Shown here: piece after piece, positions 1-8,932 of the stretch
Layout of the letters: every line of letters starts with the position of its first letter
How positions within the stretch are numbered: the first letter of the stretch is position 1
NCBI GenBank assembly: GCA_002708825.1
Contig: PAPF01000023.1
Location: 142,933 to 206,932 of the forward strand
Reading direction: 5' to 3'
DNA: 64,000 nt
From: Phyllobacteriaceae bacterium
GTDB taxonomy: Bacteria > Pseudomonadota > Alphaproteobacteria > Rhizobiales > Rhizobiaceae
Notes under the pieces: generated by a model
What the model saw: only the letters and a program-made list of their open reading frames with translations
Databases searched by the model: none
What the model was told of the DNA's origin: nothing
Position numbers and translations under genes: made by a program

Positions 1-2
1 TC

Positions 3-698
3 GCCGGGGCCTACATGCTGGGCCTGCCCTTCTCGCTGGGCGCGTTCATCGCCGGCGCGCTGGCCGCTGTCGCGATGCTGTTTCTCAACCGGCGCACCCG
101 GCTGAAGGAAGACGCCATCATCGGCCTGATCTTCACGTCCTTCTTCGGCCTCGGCCTCTTCATGGTCTCGCTCTCGCCCACTTCCGTCGACGTGCAGACC
201 ATCGTCATGGGCAATATCCTGGCCATCACGCCGGCCGACACGCTGCAACTGGCGATCATCGGCGGCGTCACGCTGGCGGTCCTTCTGGCCAAATGGAAGG
301 ACCTCATGGCCGTCTTCTTCGACGAGGAACACGCCCGCTCCGCCGGGCTGAACCCGGACCGGCTGAAGATCCTCTTCTTCGCGCTGCTGGCCGCTTCCAC
401 CGTGGCGGCCTTGCAGACCGTCGGCGCCTTTCTCGTCATCGCCATGGTGGTGACGCCGGGCGCCACCGCCTATCTCCTGACCGACCGCTTTCCGCGCCTG
501 ATCGTCATCGCGGTCACCATCGGCGCCGGTTCGTCCTTTTTCGGCGCCTATGCCAGCTATTTCCTGAACGGCGCCACCGGCGGCATCATCGTCGTCCTCC
601 AGACGCTGATTTTCCTTGCTGCCTTCGTGTTCGCGCCGAAACATGGCCTGCTGGCCGCGCGGGCAAGGGCGCGTGCCGCCCTGGAGGAGCGTCCGTGA
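3..698 (+). CDS. sitC: Mn/Fe ABC transporter permease, SitC-like (5' end outside window)
   Basis: Membrane permease of a metal-ion ABC-3 family importer. The open frame runs in from the window edge, so the first tens of residues are missing; 232 codons are visible against about 285 for the family. The visible part has several hydrophobic helices and the ABC-3 landmark RRTRLKEDAIIGLIF, followed by FDEEHARSAGLNP on the cytoplasmic side. It is followed by a second, homologous permease whose GTG overlaps this stop (GTGA). Two tandem permeases fit the Sit/Mnt/Tro manganese-iron systems better than the single-permease Znu zinc system. The binding protein and ATPase should lie upstream, outside the window. 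The metal is inferred, not shown. Confidence 0.85.
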   Translation, partial: AGAYMLGLPFSLGAFIAGALAAVAMLFLNRRTRLKEDAIIGLIFTSFFGLGLFMVSLSPTSVDVQTIVMGNILAITPADTLQLAIIGGVTLAVLLAKWKDLMAVFFDEEHARSAGLNPDRLKILFFALLAASTVAALQTVGAFLVIAMVVTPGATAYLLTDRFPRLIVIAVTIGAGSSFFGAYASYFLNGATGGIIVVLQTLIFLAAFVFAPKHGLLAARARARAALEERP

Positions 699-1540
699 AC
701 GAGCTTCTGTCCGATCCGCTGCTGCCCTTTGCCTTCCCCTTCATGCAGCAGGCCTTTCTCATCACGCTCGCCGTGGCCGTGCCGATGGGCCTGATCTCCG
801 CGCTGCTCGTGCTCAAGGGCTGGTCGCTGATGGGCGACGCCATTTCCCACGCCGTCCTGCCGGGCGTCGTGATCGCCTATGTGATCGGCCTGCCGCTTGG
901 CGCGGGCGCATTCGTCGCTGGCATGGGCTGCGCGCTCGCCACCGGCTACCTGAAGGAAAACAGCCGCATCAAGGAAGACACGGTCATGGGCGTCGTCTTT
1001 TCCGGCATGTTCGGGCTGGGCATCGTGCTCTACCTGTCGGTGACGACAGACGTTCACCTCGACCACATCCTGTTTGGCGACATGCTCGGCGTGACCTGGG
1101 CCGACCTGGCCGAAAGTGCGGCGATCAGCGCCATCGCCACCGCCTTCATGCTGGTTTTCCGCAAGGATCTGGCGATGGCGGCCTTCGACGAGCAGCACGC
1201 CCGCGCCATCGGCCTGCCGGTGCGATTCCTGCATTACGGGCTTCTGGCGGTGGTCTCGCTGGCCGTCGTCGCGGCGCTCAAGGCGGTGGGCATCATCCTC
1301 GCCGTCGCCTTTCTCGTCGCACCCGGCGCCATCGCCTTCCTGCTCACACGCACTTTTGCAGCCATGATGGCCAGCGCCGCGGCCATTGCCGCCGGCGCCT
1401 CCGTGCTCGGCATATGGGCGAGCTTCTTCATCGACAGTGCGCCGGCACCCACCATCGTCCTCATCATGACGGCGGCCTTCATTGCCGCCTTCATCCGCGA
1501 ACAGCTGCGTTACGCGCGCATCCAGTCCAGCGACGCCTGA
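695..1540 (+). CDS. sitD: Mn/Fe ABC transporter permease, SitD-like
   Basis: Second inner-membrane permease of the metal importer, 281 residues, full family length. I take the GTG at 695, which overlaps the stop of the upstream permease as GTGA; the longer upstream frame is a shadow of that gene. The ABC-3 pattern is repeated: ENSRIKEDTVMGVVFSGMFG near residue 90 and FDEQHARAIGLPV near residue 165, with hydrophobic helices between. Together the two proteins would form the heterodimeric pore. The gene converges on ribBX with only 22 bp between the stops. Manganese or iron is the likely substrate from the two-permease layout; zinc cannot be excluded. Confidence 0.88.
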   Translation: MNELLSDPLLPFAFPFMQQAFLITLAVAVPMGLISALLVLKGWSLMGDAISHAVLPGVVIAYVIGLPLGAGAFVAGMGCALATGYLKENSRIKEDTVMGVVFSGMFGLGIVLYLSVTTDVHLDHILFGDMLGVTWADLAESAAISAIATAFMLVFRKDLAMAAFDEQHARAIGLPVRFLHYGLLAVVSLAVVAALKAVGIILAVAFLVAPGAIAFLLTRTFAAMMASAAAIAAGASVLGIWASFFIDSAPAPTIVLIMTAAFIAAFIREQLRYARIQSSDA

Positions 1541-1562
1541 AGACGGCAGGCCGGGTTGCCGG

Positions 1563-2678
1563 TCAGATGCGGATGGTGCGGGTGATCTCGATGCCGAAGC
1601 CGCCCAGTCCGACATATTGCCGGTCGGAGGTGGTGATGAGCGCGATGGAGCGGATGCCCAGGTCGCGCAGGATCTGTGCGCCGACGCCCACCTCGCGCCA
1701 GCGCTGCTGTCGCGCCAGCGCACTGCCGTGCTGCTCGCCGTCCTTGCCGTCGCCGTCGGTGCCGTGCTCGTCCACCGACGCGTCATGGCCCATCGGATTG
1801 CGCAGGATCATGATGACGCCGCGCCCGCCATTCGCGTCGATGGCCTTGACCGCCGCATCCATCCACACCTTGTCGCCGTTGAGCCGCGCGACCATGTCGT
1901 CCATCGGCTGTTCGCGGTAGATGCGGCACGGAATGTCCTCTCCGGACCGCACGTCGCCAAAGGTCAGGATGACGTGCTGCAGCGGATCGAAATCGGAGGA
2001 ATAGGCGTAGATGCGCGCCGGTCCGCCATGGACCGTGACATCCTTCTCCTCCACCCGCTGGACGAAGCGCTCGGTGCGGATGCGGTAGGCGATCAGGTCC
2101 TCGATGGAGATGATGCGCAGGTCGTGCTCGCGGGCGAACTCGATGAGTTCGGGCAGGCGCTTGACCGTGCCGTCGTCATTGACCACTTCGGCCAGTACGC
2201 CTGCCGGCTCAAGCCCTGCCAGCGAGGCGAGATCGACGCCCGCTTCCGTGTGGCCGGAGCGGGTCAGCACGCCGCCGGACCGCGCGATCAGCGGGAAGAT
2301 GTGGCCCGGCCGGATGAAATCGGACGGAGCGACATTGCCATTGGCCAGCGCCGTGATCGTGGCGGTGCGCTCGGTCGCCGAAATGCCCGTCGTCATGCCG
2401 ATCTTGTAATCCACCGACACGGTGAAGGCCGTGCGCAGCGGATCGATATTGTTGGCCACCATTGGGTTGAGGTGCAGCGCGTCGGCGCGCGCCGCCGTCA
2501 TCGGCACGCACAAAATGCCCGAGGTATGGCGGATCATGAAGGCGATCTTTTCCGGCGACGCCTTGGAGGCAGCCATGATCAGGTCGCCCTCGTTCTCGCG
2601 GTCGGTGTCATCCACCACCACGACGAGTTCACCATTGGCTATGGCCATGATGGCCGATTCGATCGTGTCCAGTTGCAT
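1563..2678 (-). CDS. ribB: 3,4-dihydroxy-2-butanone 4-phosphate synthase with degenerate GTP cyclohydrolase II domain (RibBX type)
   Basis: 371 residues. The N-terminal half (about 1-205) is an intact DHBP synthase that makes the four-carbon riboflavin precursor from ribulose 5-phosphate: it has DDTDRENEGDLIMAA near residue 23 and RSGHTEAGVDLASLAGL near 140. The C-terminal half aligns by eye with GTP cyclohydrolase II, but the zinc-binding segment (HSECLTGD...LRCDCG in E. coli RibA) is replaced by IYREQPMDDM and flanking residues with no cysteine cluster, and the HRQEGRNIGL region by LRNPMGHDAS. The protein is therefore probably monofunctional, like the RibBX proteins of rhizobia. It lies 105 bp downstream of the cytosine deaminase gene on the same strand. 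I see no FMN riboswitch in front of it. Confidence 0.9.
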   Translation of the reverse strand: MQLDTIESAIMAIANGELVVVVDDTDRENEGDLIMAASKASPEKIAFMIRHTSGILCVPMTAARADALHLNPMVANNIDPLRTAFTVSVDYKIGMTTGISATERTATITALANGNVAPSDFIRPGHIFPLIARSGGVLTRSGHTEAGVDLASLAGLEPAGVLAEVVNDDGTVKRLPELIEFAREHDLRIISIEDLIAYRIRTERFVQRVEEKDVTVHGGPARIYAYSSDFDPLQHVILTFGDVRSGEDIPCRIYREQPMDDMVARLNGDKVWMDAAVKAIDANGGRGVIMILRNPMGHDASVDEHGTDGDGKDGEQHGSALARQQRWREVGVGAQILRDLGIRSIALITTSDRQYVGLGGFGIEITRTIRI

Positions 2679-2783
2679 CGTGTCCGGTCCTGTCCCGCGG
2701 CTGGCCGCCGCCCTGTCTGCTGACGCCTCGCTTAAAGAGCGGTGCCTGGCCGGTCAAGGACATGCGCGTCGCGACGGTCCGTT

Positions 2784-4067
2784 TCACATGGCTGATCCGT
2801 GCCGACGGCGGACAGTCGCCGGCCGGCCCGGAAGCGCGAGCGCGGTGTCATGCCGGCCCCGGCGCGCCACGATCCGCCCGCCGGCCATCACCATGAGCCG
2901 GCTTGCCCTCAGCCGGATCGCCTCCACCGGCGAGGATGCATCGAGGACGACGAGGCTCGCCTTGCAGCCCGGCGCAATGCCGTAACCATGGAGTCCCATC
3001 ACCTTCGCGCTGTTCACTGTCACCATGTCATAGCAGGCGCGCATCTGCGCAGGGCTGGTCATCTGCGCGACGTGCAGCCCCATGAAGGCGACGTCCAGCA
3101 TGTCCGCGGTACCCAGCGAATACCAAGGGTCGAGCACGCAATCCTGGCCGAAGGCCACGGTGATGCCGTGCGCCAGCATTTCCGGCACCCGCGTCATGCC
3201 GCGCCGCTTGGGATAGGTGTCGTGCCGGCCCTGCAGGGTGATGTTGATGAGCGGGTTCGGAATGGCCGCCACGCCCGCCTCCGCCATCAGCGGCAGCAGT
3301 TTGGAGACGTAGTAATTGTCCATGGAATGCATGGACGTCAGGTGCGAACCGGCCACCCGGCCCTGAAGCCCAAGCCGCTGCGTCTCATAGGCAAGCTGTT
3401 CGATGTGGCGCGACAGCGGATCGTCGGTCTCGTCGCAATGCATGTCCACCATGAGGCCGCGATCCGCCGCGATCTCGCATAGTTCGGTCACCGAGCGCCG
3501 CCCGTCCGCCATGGTGCGCTCGAAGTGGGGAATGCCGCCGACGATCTCCACGCCCATGTCCAGCGCCCGGATCGTGCAGTCGCGCGCAGCGGGCGAGCGG
3601 TAGAACCCGTCCTGCGGGAAGGCGACCAGTTGCAGGTCGATGTAATCCTTGACCTGCTCGCGCACCGCCAGCAGCGCGCGCACGCCTTTCAGCCCGTCTT
3701 CGTCGGAGGTGTCGACATGGCTGCGGATGGCCAGCAGGCCCATGGAAACCGCCCAGTCGCAATAGGCAAGCGCGCGTTCGGCGATCTCCTCCTCCGTCTG
3801 CAGCGGCTTCAACTCGCCCCACAGCCCGATCCCCTCCAGCAGGGTGCCCGACGCGTTGATGCGCGGCCGGCCGTAGGAAAGCGTGGCGTCCATGTGGAAA
3901 TGCGGATCGACGAAGGGCGGCGACACGAGATCGCCCGACACGTCGATCACCTCGCCGGCGGCGGCTTCGATCGCCGGTTCCACCGCCGCGATCAGCCCGT
4001 CCCTGACGCCGATGTCGGCCGTCCGGCCGTCCGGCAGCACGCCGCCCTTGAGGAGAATGTCGAACAT
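2784..4067 (-). CDS. codA: Cytosine deaminase
   Basis: Amidohydrolase-fold deaminase, 427 residues, converting cytosine to uracil and ammonia in the cytoplasm. Metal and catalytic residues sit where CodA has them: H56 and H58 in PHFHMD, H210 and E213 in MHCDETDD, H242 in GSHLTSMHSMD and D309 in FGQDC. The gene starts 4 bp after the permease stop, so it is the enzymatic cargo of the BMP-type nucleoside/base transporter encoded just upstream (5016-8708). A role in pyrimidine salvage or use as a nitrogen source follows, and the RutR-like operator ahead of the operon agrees. Related ring deaminases (isoguanine, creatinine) are less likely given the full CodA pattern. Confidence 0.9.
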   Translation of the reverse strand: MFDILLKGGVLPDGRTADIGVRDGLIAAVEPAIEAAAGEVIDVSGDLVSPPFVDPHFHMDATLSYGRPRINASGTLLEGIGLWGELKPLQTEEEIAERALAYCDWAVSMGLLAIRSHVDTSDEDGLKGVRALLAVREQVKDYIDLQLVAFPQDGFYRSPAARDCTIRALDMGVEIVGGIPHFERTMADGRRSVTELCEIAADRGLMVDMHCDETDDPLSRHIEQLAYETQRLGLQGRVAGSHLTSMHSMDNYYVSKLLPLMAEAGVAAIPNPLINITLQGRHDTYPKRRGMTRVPEMLAHGITVAFGQDCVLDPWYSLGTADMLDVAFMGLHVAQMTSPAQMRACYDMVTVNSAKVMGLHGYGIAPGCKASLVVLDASSPVEAIRLRASRLMVMAGGRIVARRGRHDTALALPGRPATVRRRHGSAM

Positions 4068-4071
4068 GGAA

Positions 4072-5016
4072 TTATCGCTCGCCTTTCTGGTAGGGGATCA
4101 TCAGCGCCTTCGGATATGTGGCGCGCCGCGCCACGAGGATCAGCGCGAGGATGGACAGCACGTAAGGCATCATCAGGAACACCTGGTAGGGCACCAGGCC
4201 GCCGGCCACCTGCTGAAGCCGCAACTGGTAGGCATCGAAGGCGGCGAACAGGATGGCGCCGATGAGCGCCTTGCCCGGCCGCCAGGACCCGAAGACCACC
4301 AGCGCGATGGCGATCCATCCACGCCCGTTGACCATTTCGAAGAAGAAGGAGTTGAAGGCGCTCATGGTCAGGAAGGCCCCGCCAATGGCCATCAGTGCCG
4401 ACCCCGCCATCACCGCGCCCATGCGCACCGCCGTCACCGAAATGCCCTGCGCCTCCACCGCCGCCGGGTTCTCGCCCACCGCGCGCAGCGCCAGGCCGGC
4501 CGGCGTGCGGTAGAGCAGCCAGCCGACAAGGCCTGCCATGATGAAGGCCAGATAGGTCAGCGGCGTCTGGTTGAACAGCGCCGGCCCGAGCACAGGAATG
4601 TCCGACAGCAGCGGCACCGGCCAGGCCTGGAACGCCTCGATCTTGGGCGGCGAGGTCACCTTGGGCAGCGCCACGCGATAGGTGAAATAGGTCAGGCTGG
4701 AAGCCAGCAGCGTGATGCCGATGCCGGTGACATGCTGTGAAAGTCCGAGCGGCACCGTGAGAAAGCCGTGCACGAGGCCGAAGGCCGCGCCGGTCAGCGC
4801 CGCCACGAGGACGCCGGTCCACAGGTCCGCCCCGTTCCACACCGCGAACCACCCGGCGAACGCGCCCGCCGTCATGATGCCCTCGATGCCAAGATTGAGA
4901 ACGCCGGCCCGTTCGCAGATCAGTTCGCCCAGCGTGGCGAAGATCAGCGGCGAGGCGATCCGGATGGCCGCGGCCCAGAACGTGGCGGTGAAAAGGATGT
5001 CCAGCGCGTCGCCCAT
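4072..5016 (-). CDS. BMP-type nucleoside/base ABC transporter permease (NupQ-like)
   Basis: Inner-membrane permease of the BPD_transp_2 family, 314 residues, mostly hydrophobic. The family landmark LGELICERAGVLNLGIEGIM is at residues 26-45, and LRAVGENPAAVEAQGISV near 180 is the loop that contacts the ATPase. A strong Shine-Dalgarno (GGAGGTGAGG) precedes the ATG at 5016. It lies 4 bp from the upstream permease gene and 4 bp from codA, so all are probably co-transcribed. The BMP family imports nucleosides, bases and related compounds; with CodA as partner, cytosine or another pyrimidine is the likely cargo. Confidence 0.88.
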   Translation of the reverse strand: MGDALDILFTATFWAAAIRIASPLIFATLGELICERAGVLNLGIEGIMTAGAFAGWFAVWNGADLWTGVLVAALTGAAFGLVHGFLTVPLGLSQHVTGIGITLLASSLTYFTYRVALPKVTSPPKIEAFQAWPVPLLSDIPVLGPALFNQTPLTYLAFIMAGLVGWLLYRTPAGLALRAVGENPAAVEAQGISVTAVRMGAVMAGSALMAIGGAFLTMSAFNSFFFEMVNGRGWIAIALVVFGSWRPGKALIGAILFAAFDAYQLRLQQVAGGLVPYQVFLMMPYVLSILALILVARRATYPKALMIPYQKGER

Positions 5017-5020
5017 GGCC

Positions 5021-6070
5021 TCACCTCCACCGGATGCGGTAGCGCGACAGCATGATCGCCGCCACCATGGTCAGGAGCGCGGCGGCCACCATCACCTGCG
5101 CGATGTAGGAGGGCACGCCTGCCGACCGGCTCATGGCATCCGCGCCCACGAAGATGCCAGCCACGAAAATGGCCGACAGCACCACGCCGAGCGGATTGAG
5201 CATGGCCAGCATGGCCACGACAATGCCGGTGTAGCCAAAGCCTGGCGACAGGTCGAGCGTCAGGTTGCCCTTCAGCCCGGCCACTTCGGAAAAACCGGCC
5301 AGCGCCGCAAGGCCGCCCGAAAGCAGCGCGGTCTTCATCAGCACGCGATTGACCGGAATTCCGGCAAAGCGGGACGCGTCCGCATTGTGGCCGACCGCGC
5401 GCATCTCGTAGCCGAGCGCCGTCTTCTTCATGATCACCCAGATGACCACTGCACTCGCCAGCGCCAGGACGAACCCCCAGTGAAGCCGCCGTCCCTTGAC
5501 GAGGCGAGGCAGTTCCGCCGCGTCGACAACCTTTTTCGACTGCGGCCAGCCAAGACCCATCGGGTCCTTCAGCACACCTTCGAGCAGCATGGAAACGAAC
5601 AGCAGCACGATGAAATTCAACAGCAGCGTCGTGACAACCTCGTCCACGCCGAAGCGGATCTTGAGCACGGCCGGTCCCAGCAACAGCAGCGCGCCCGCCA
5701 GCATGGCCGCCACCATGATGAGCGGGATCAGCGCGAGCGAGGGCAGCGCCACCGCTCCTGTCCCCAGCACCACGGTCATCACCCCGCCGATATAGAGTTG
5801 CGCCTCCGCGCCGATGTTCCACAAACGCGCTCGGAAGGCCACCGCCACGGCCAGACCGGTGAAGATCAGCGGCGTTGCCCGCGTCAGCGTTTCCATGAAG
5901 GCGAATTGCGAGCCCGCCGCACCCTTGATGACGAGCCAGAAGACGTTGAAGGGATTGGCCCCTGCGACCAGCACCAGGAGCGATGCGAAGACCACGGTGG
6001 CCGCGATGGCCCCGGCCGGATAGCCCAGCGTGTGCAGCATGGTTGGCCGCGGCCTCGGTTCAAGCCGCAT
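5021..6070 (-). CDS. BMP-type nucleoside/base ABC transporter permease (NupP-like)
   Basis: Second, larger permease subunit of the same importer, 349 residues, with hydrophobic helices through its length. It has the family loop EMRAVGHNADASRFAGI near residue 225, equivalent to the EAA-like coupling loop, and FRARLWNIGAEAQLYIGG near 80. I use the ATG at 6070, which overlaps the ATPase stop by 11 bases and has GGAGG six bases upstream; a later ATG at 6040 is possible. It would pair with the 4072-5016 protein to make the membrane channel. Confidence 0.87.
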   Translation of the reverse strand: MRLEPRPRPTMLHTLGYPAGAIAATVVFASLLVLVAGANPFNVFWLVIKGAAGSQFAFMETLTRATPLIFTGLAVAVAFRARLWNIGAEAQLYIGGVMTVVLGTGAVALPSLALIPLIMVAAMLAGALLLLGPAVLKIRFGVDEVVTTLLLNFIVLLFVSMLLEGVLKDPMGLGWPQSKKVVDAAELPRLVKGRRLHWGFVLALASAVVIWVIMKKTALGYEMRAVGHNADASRFAGIPVNRVLMKTALLSGGLAALAGFSEVAGLKGNLTLDLSPGFGYTGIVVAMLAMLNPLGVVLSAIFVAGIFVGADAMSRSAGVPSYIAQVMVAAALLTMVAAIMLSRYRIRWR

Positions 6071-7613
6071 GGGAGGCCTCCGCGAACCCGTGGCCTGCCA
6101 TCAACTGGCCGATTTCGGCAAGGCTGCGCTCACCGCGCGCCGAAGGCGCGGAAAGCCGCCCCTTCGACATCACGATCACCCTGTCGGCCAGCGCCAGCAC
6201 CTCGTCGAGATCCTCCGAGATCAGCAGCACGGCCGCGCCGCGCGCCCGCGCCTCCAGCAGGCGTTCATGGACATAAGACACCGCGCCCACGTCCAGCCCG
6301 CGTGTCGGCTGGTTGGCCAGGATCACCGCCGGTTCGCCGTCCAGCGCCCGGCCAAGGATGAGCTTCTGCATGTTGCCGCCCGACAGAAGGCGCACGCGCG
6401 CCTCCGGCGACGGGCATTTCACGTCGTAATCGGCGATGATCCGCTCGGCGAAGGTACGTGCTGCGCTCCAGTCGAGGAAGCCGAAACGCGAGAAGCGGCG
6501 GCTGCGATAGGCCTCCGAGATGACATTCTCCGCCACGCTCATGTCGTCGATCATGCCGGTGGCGTGACGGTCTTCGGGGATGCGTCCGATGCCATGGGAC
6601 AGTGCGGCGCGCGGCGACCAGCCGCTGACCGCCTCGCCCTTGACGATGACGTCGCCCGCAATCGGTCGCGCCGTGCCCGCGATCAGCGCCGCGAGGGCGG
6701 CCTGGCCGTTGCCCGAAACGCCCGCAAGCCCGGTGATCTCGCCGCCGCGCAGGTCGAGGTCGACGCCGGTGATCGCCGGCCCGCCGCCCTGCCCCGCCGC
6801 GTGAACGTTTCGAAGCGTCAGCAGTGATGGTCCCGGCACCGGCGGCGCGATGTCGGGCGGTGCGATCTCCTGGCCCACCATCATCGTGGCAAGCTGGTGC
6901 CGGTCGGTATCCGCAACGTCCACTTCACCGGCCACCCGGCCCGCGCGCAGCACCACCACGCGGTCGGCCACCGCCATCACTTCATGCAGCTTGTGGGAAA
7001 TGAAGATGATCGACAGCCCGTCGGCAACCAGTTTCTTCAGCGTGGCGAAAAGCGCGTCCGTCTCCTGCGGGGTGAGCACCGCGGTCGGCTCGTCGAGGAT
7101 GAGAATGCGCGCATCGCGATAGAGCGCCTTGAGGATTTCCACGCGCTGCCGCTCGCCCACTGACAAGGACTGCACCAGCGCATCGGGATTGACCTGAAGG
7201 CCGAAGTCGCCGGCGAGTTTCAGGATCTTCGCTTTCGCGCCGGCCTTGTCGAAGCGCGGCGAGAACAGCGGCTGTGTTCCGAGCGCGATATTGTCCAGCA
7301 CGCTCATCTGTCCGGCCAGCGTGAAATGCTGGTGCACCATGCCGATGCCCGCCGAAAGCGCCGCGCGCGGGTCGCCGGGTGGCAGCGGCTTGCCGAAAGC
7401 CTCAACGCTGCCCGCGTCGGCCACGTAATGGCCGAACAGGATGTTCATCAGCGTGGTCTTTCCGGCTCCGTTCTCGCCCAGCAGCGCCACGACCTCGCCG
7501 CGCGCCAGGGAAAGCGAAATGCCGTCATTGGCCCTGAGCGCGCCGAACTGCTTGGTGATCCCGGTCAGGCGCAGCACCGGATCGTCCGTGAGCGTGTCCC
7601 CCGGCACAGCCAT
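6060..7613 (-). CDS. BMP-type ABC transporter, double ATP-binding protein (NupO-like)
   Basis: ATPase subunit with two nucleotide-binding domains in one 517-residue chain, as in ribose/nucleoside importers. The first half has Walker A GENGAGKTTLMN near residue 46, signature LSVGERQRVEILKAL and Walker B LILDEPTAVLTP. The second half has VSGNGQAALAALI in place of Walker A, LSGGNMQKLILGRAL and ILANQPTRGLD, where the catalytic glutamate is absent, so only the first site is expected to hydrolyse ATP. This asymmetry is usual in the family. It sits between the binding protein gene and the two permeases. Confidence 0.9.
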   Translation of the reverse strand: MAVPGDTLTDDPVLRLTGITKQFGALRANDGISLSLARGEVVALLGENGAGKTTLMNILFGHYVADAGSVEAFGKPLPPGDPRAALSAGIGMVHQHFTLAGQMSVLDNIALGTQPLFSPRFDKAGAKAKILKLAGDFGLQVNPDALVQSLSVGERQRVEILKALYRDARILILDEPTAVLTPQETDALFATLKKLVADGLSIIFISHKLHEVMAVADRVVVLRAGRVAGEVDVADTDRHQLATMMVGQEIAPPDIAPPVPGPSLLTLRNVHAAGQGGGPAITGVDLDLRGGEITGLAGVSGNGQAALAALIAGTARPIAGDVIVKGEAVSGWSPRAALSHGIGRIPEDRHATGMIDDMSVAENVISEAYRSRRFSRFGFLDWSAARTFAERIIADYDVKCPSPEARVRLLSGGNMQKLILGRALDGEPAVILANQPTRGLDVGAVSYVHERLLEARARGAAVLLISEDLDEVLALADRVIVMSKGRLSAPSARGERSLAEIGQLMAGHGFAEASHAA

Positions 7614-7667
7614 CCCCTCTTTCGCAAGGCGCCGGGCGGCAGGCTGGCTGCCGCCCGGAACCGGAGC

Positions 7668-8708
7668 TTACATCGTCGATTTCGGCTCTTCGTCGTTGAT
7701 CTCGACCACGAAGGACCCGTCCTTGATGGCCGCTTCCTTTTCCGCGACCATGGCCATGGCGGCATCCGGGACCTTGCCCTCGAAGGTTCCCAGCGGCGCC
7801 AGCGAGCAGCCGCCCTCCTTCATGAAGGAATAGATGCCGTAATCTTCCGCCTTGAAGGCGCCATCCTTGATCTTCGCGATGGCCGCATCCAGCGTCGGCT
7901 CGAAATGCCACAGTGCCGATGCGACAACGGTTTCCGGGTAGTCGGACTGCGTGTCGATGACATTGCCGATCGCCAGCAGGCCCTTTTCCTTGGCCGCGTC
8001 GGAAACGCCGAAGCGCTCGGCATAGAGCAGGTCCGCGCCGGCATCGATCTGGGCGAAGGCGGTCTCCTTGGCCTTGGGCGGATCGAACCACGACCCGATG
8101 AAGGCCACCTGGAACTTCACGTCCGGATTGATCTCCTTGGCGCCGGCCATGAAGGCATGCATCAGCCGGTTCACCTCCGGGATCGGATACCCGCCAACCA
8201 TGCCGATATTGTTCGACTTGGTCATGGCCCCGGCGATGATGCCGGTCAGATAGGAGGCGTCCTGGATGTAGTTGTCGAACACCGCGAAGTTCGGGTGCTC
8301 CTCCTGCGGCTTGAAGGACGAACCGATGAGGAAGGCCTTGTCCGGGTAATCGTCCGCCACGGAGCGCGCCGCATCCTCCACGGCGAAGGCCTCGCCGAGG
8401 ATCAGGTCGTAACCCGCCTCGCAATATTCACGCATCACGCGCTCGTAATCGCTGTTCGACACGCTTTCGGAAAAGACATACTCGATGTCGCCCCGCTCCA
8501 CCGCCGCTTCGGCGGCCTTGTGGATGCGGCTCACCCACTGCTGTTCGACCGGCACGGTGTAGATCGCCGCGGCCCTGATCTTGTCCGCCGCGCGCGCCCT
8601 TCCGATGAGGCCCGGCATGGCGAGCATGGCAGCGCCCGCGCCGCCGGCTGCGATGAGTTGGCGCCGGCTGATCGGCAAGGCCGCCGCCGCTTTCGTCCTG
8701 ACTGGCAT
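7668..8708 (-). CDS. BMP family ABC transporter substrate-binding protein
   Basis: Periplasmic receptor of the nucleoside/base importer, 346 residues. I start at the ATG at 8708, preceded by CAGGAG; the open frame upstream is not coding. The N-terminus carries a Tat-type signal, SRRQLIAAGG followed by a hydrophobic stretch and ARA, so it is probably exported folded. BMP-fold motifs include LGEAFAVEDAARSVADDYPD and FDNYIQDASYLTGIIAGAMT. It is the first gene of the operon binding protein-ATPase-permease-permease-codA and is the one placed directly behind the RutR-like operator. The ligand is inferred (pyrimidine base or nucleoside). Confidence 0.9.
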   Translation of the reverse strand: MPVRTKAAAALPISRRQLIAAGGAGAAMLAMPGLIGRARAADKIRAAAIYTVPVEQQWVSRIHKAAEAAVERGDIEYVFSESVSNSDYERVMREYCEAGYDLILGEAFAVEDAARSVADDYPDKAFLIGSSFKPQEEHPNFAVFDNYIQDASYLTGIIAGAMTKSNNIGMVGGYPIPEVNRLMHAFMAGAKEINPDVKFQVAFIGSWFDPPKAKETAFAQIDAGADLLYAERFGVSDAAKEKGLLAIGNVIDTQSDYPETVVASALWHFEPTLDAAIAKIKDGAFKAEDYGIYSFMKEGGCSLAPLGTFEGKVPDAAMAMVAEKEAAIKDGSFVVEINDEEPKSTM

Positions 8709-8754
8709 GGTCTGGCTCCTGTTCCCCTGATGAAAAAACTGGCATCCCGTCTTT

Positions 8755-8770
8755 TTGACCAAATGGTAAA
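8755..8770. promoter_or_regulatory. RutR-like operator upstream of the BMP/codA operon
   Basis: The sequence TTGACCA-AA-TGGTAAA matches the E. coli RutR consensus TTGACCA-N2-TGGTCAA at 13 of 14 fixed positions. It lies about 46 bp before the start codon of the binding protein. RutR is the TetR-family regulator that responds to uracil and thymine, which fits an operon with cytosine deaminase. No rutR gene is in the window, so the regulator is inferred. Confidence 0.6.
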
Positions 8771-8932
8771 CACAAGAATGTGCCGTTGGCAATCGTGTTG
8801 CGCTAAAATGCCGCCACGAACGGGCCGCGCCAAGAGCCTGTGGACAGGCTATGGTGGTTATGCCCCAAATTCGCCTTGAGTCTTGCATGTTGTAACCGGC
8901 GGGAGGCGGGCAACCGGATGGAGAGGATTGCC

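Noticed and set aside
1482..2723. Long open frame on the plus strand opposite ribBX (413 codons)
   Set aside because: It is a mirror of a well-conserved RibB gene; its translation is rich in Arg, Gly, Asp and His with no motif. Long antisense frames are expected in GC-rich DNA, and many similar ones across the window were dropped.
2679..2783. FMN riboswitch upstream of ribBX
   Set aside because: The gap is only 105 bp and lacks the conserved RFN-element segments.
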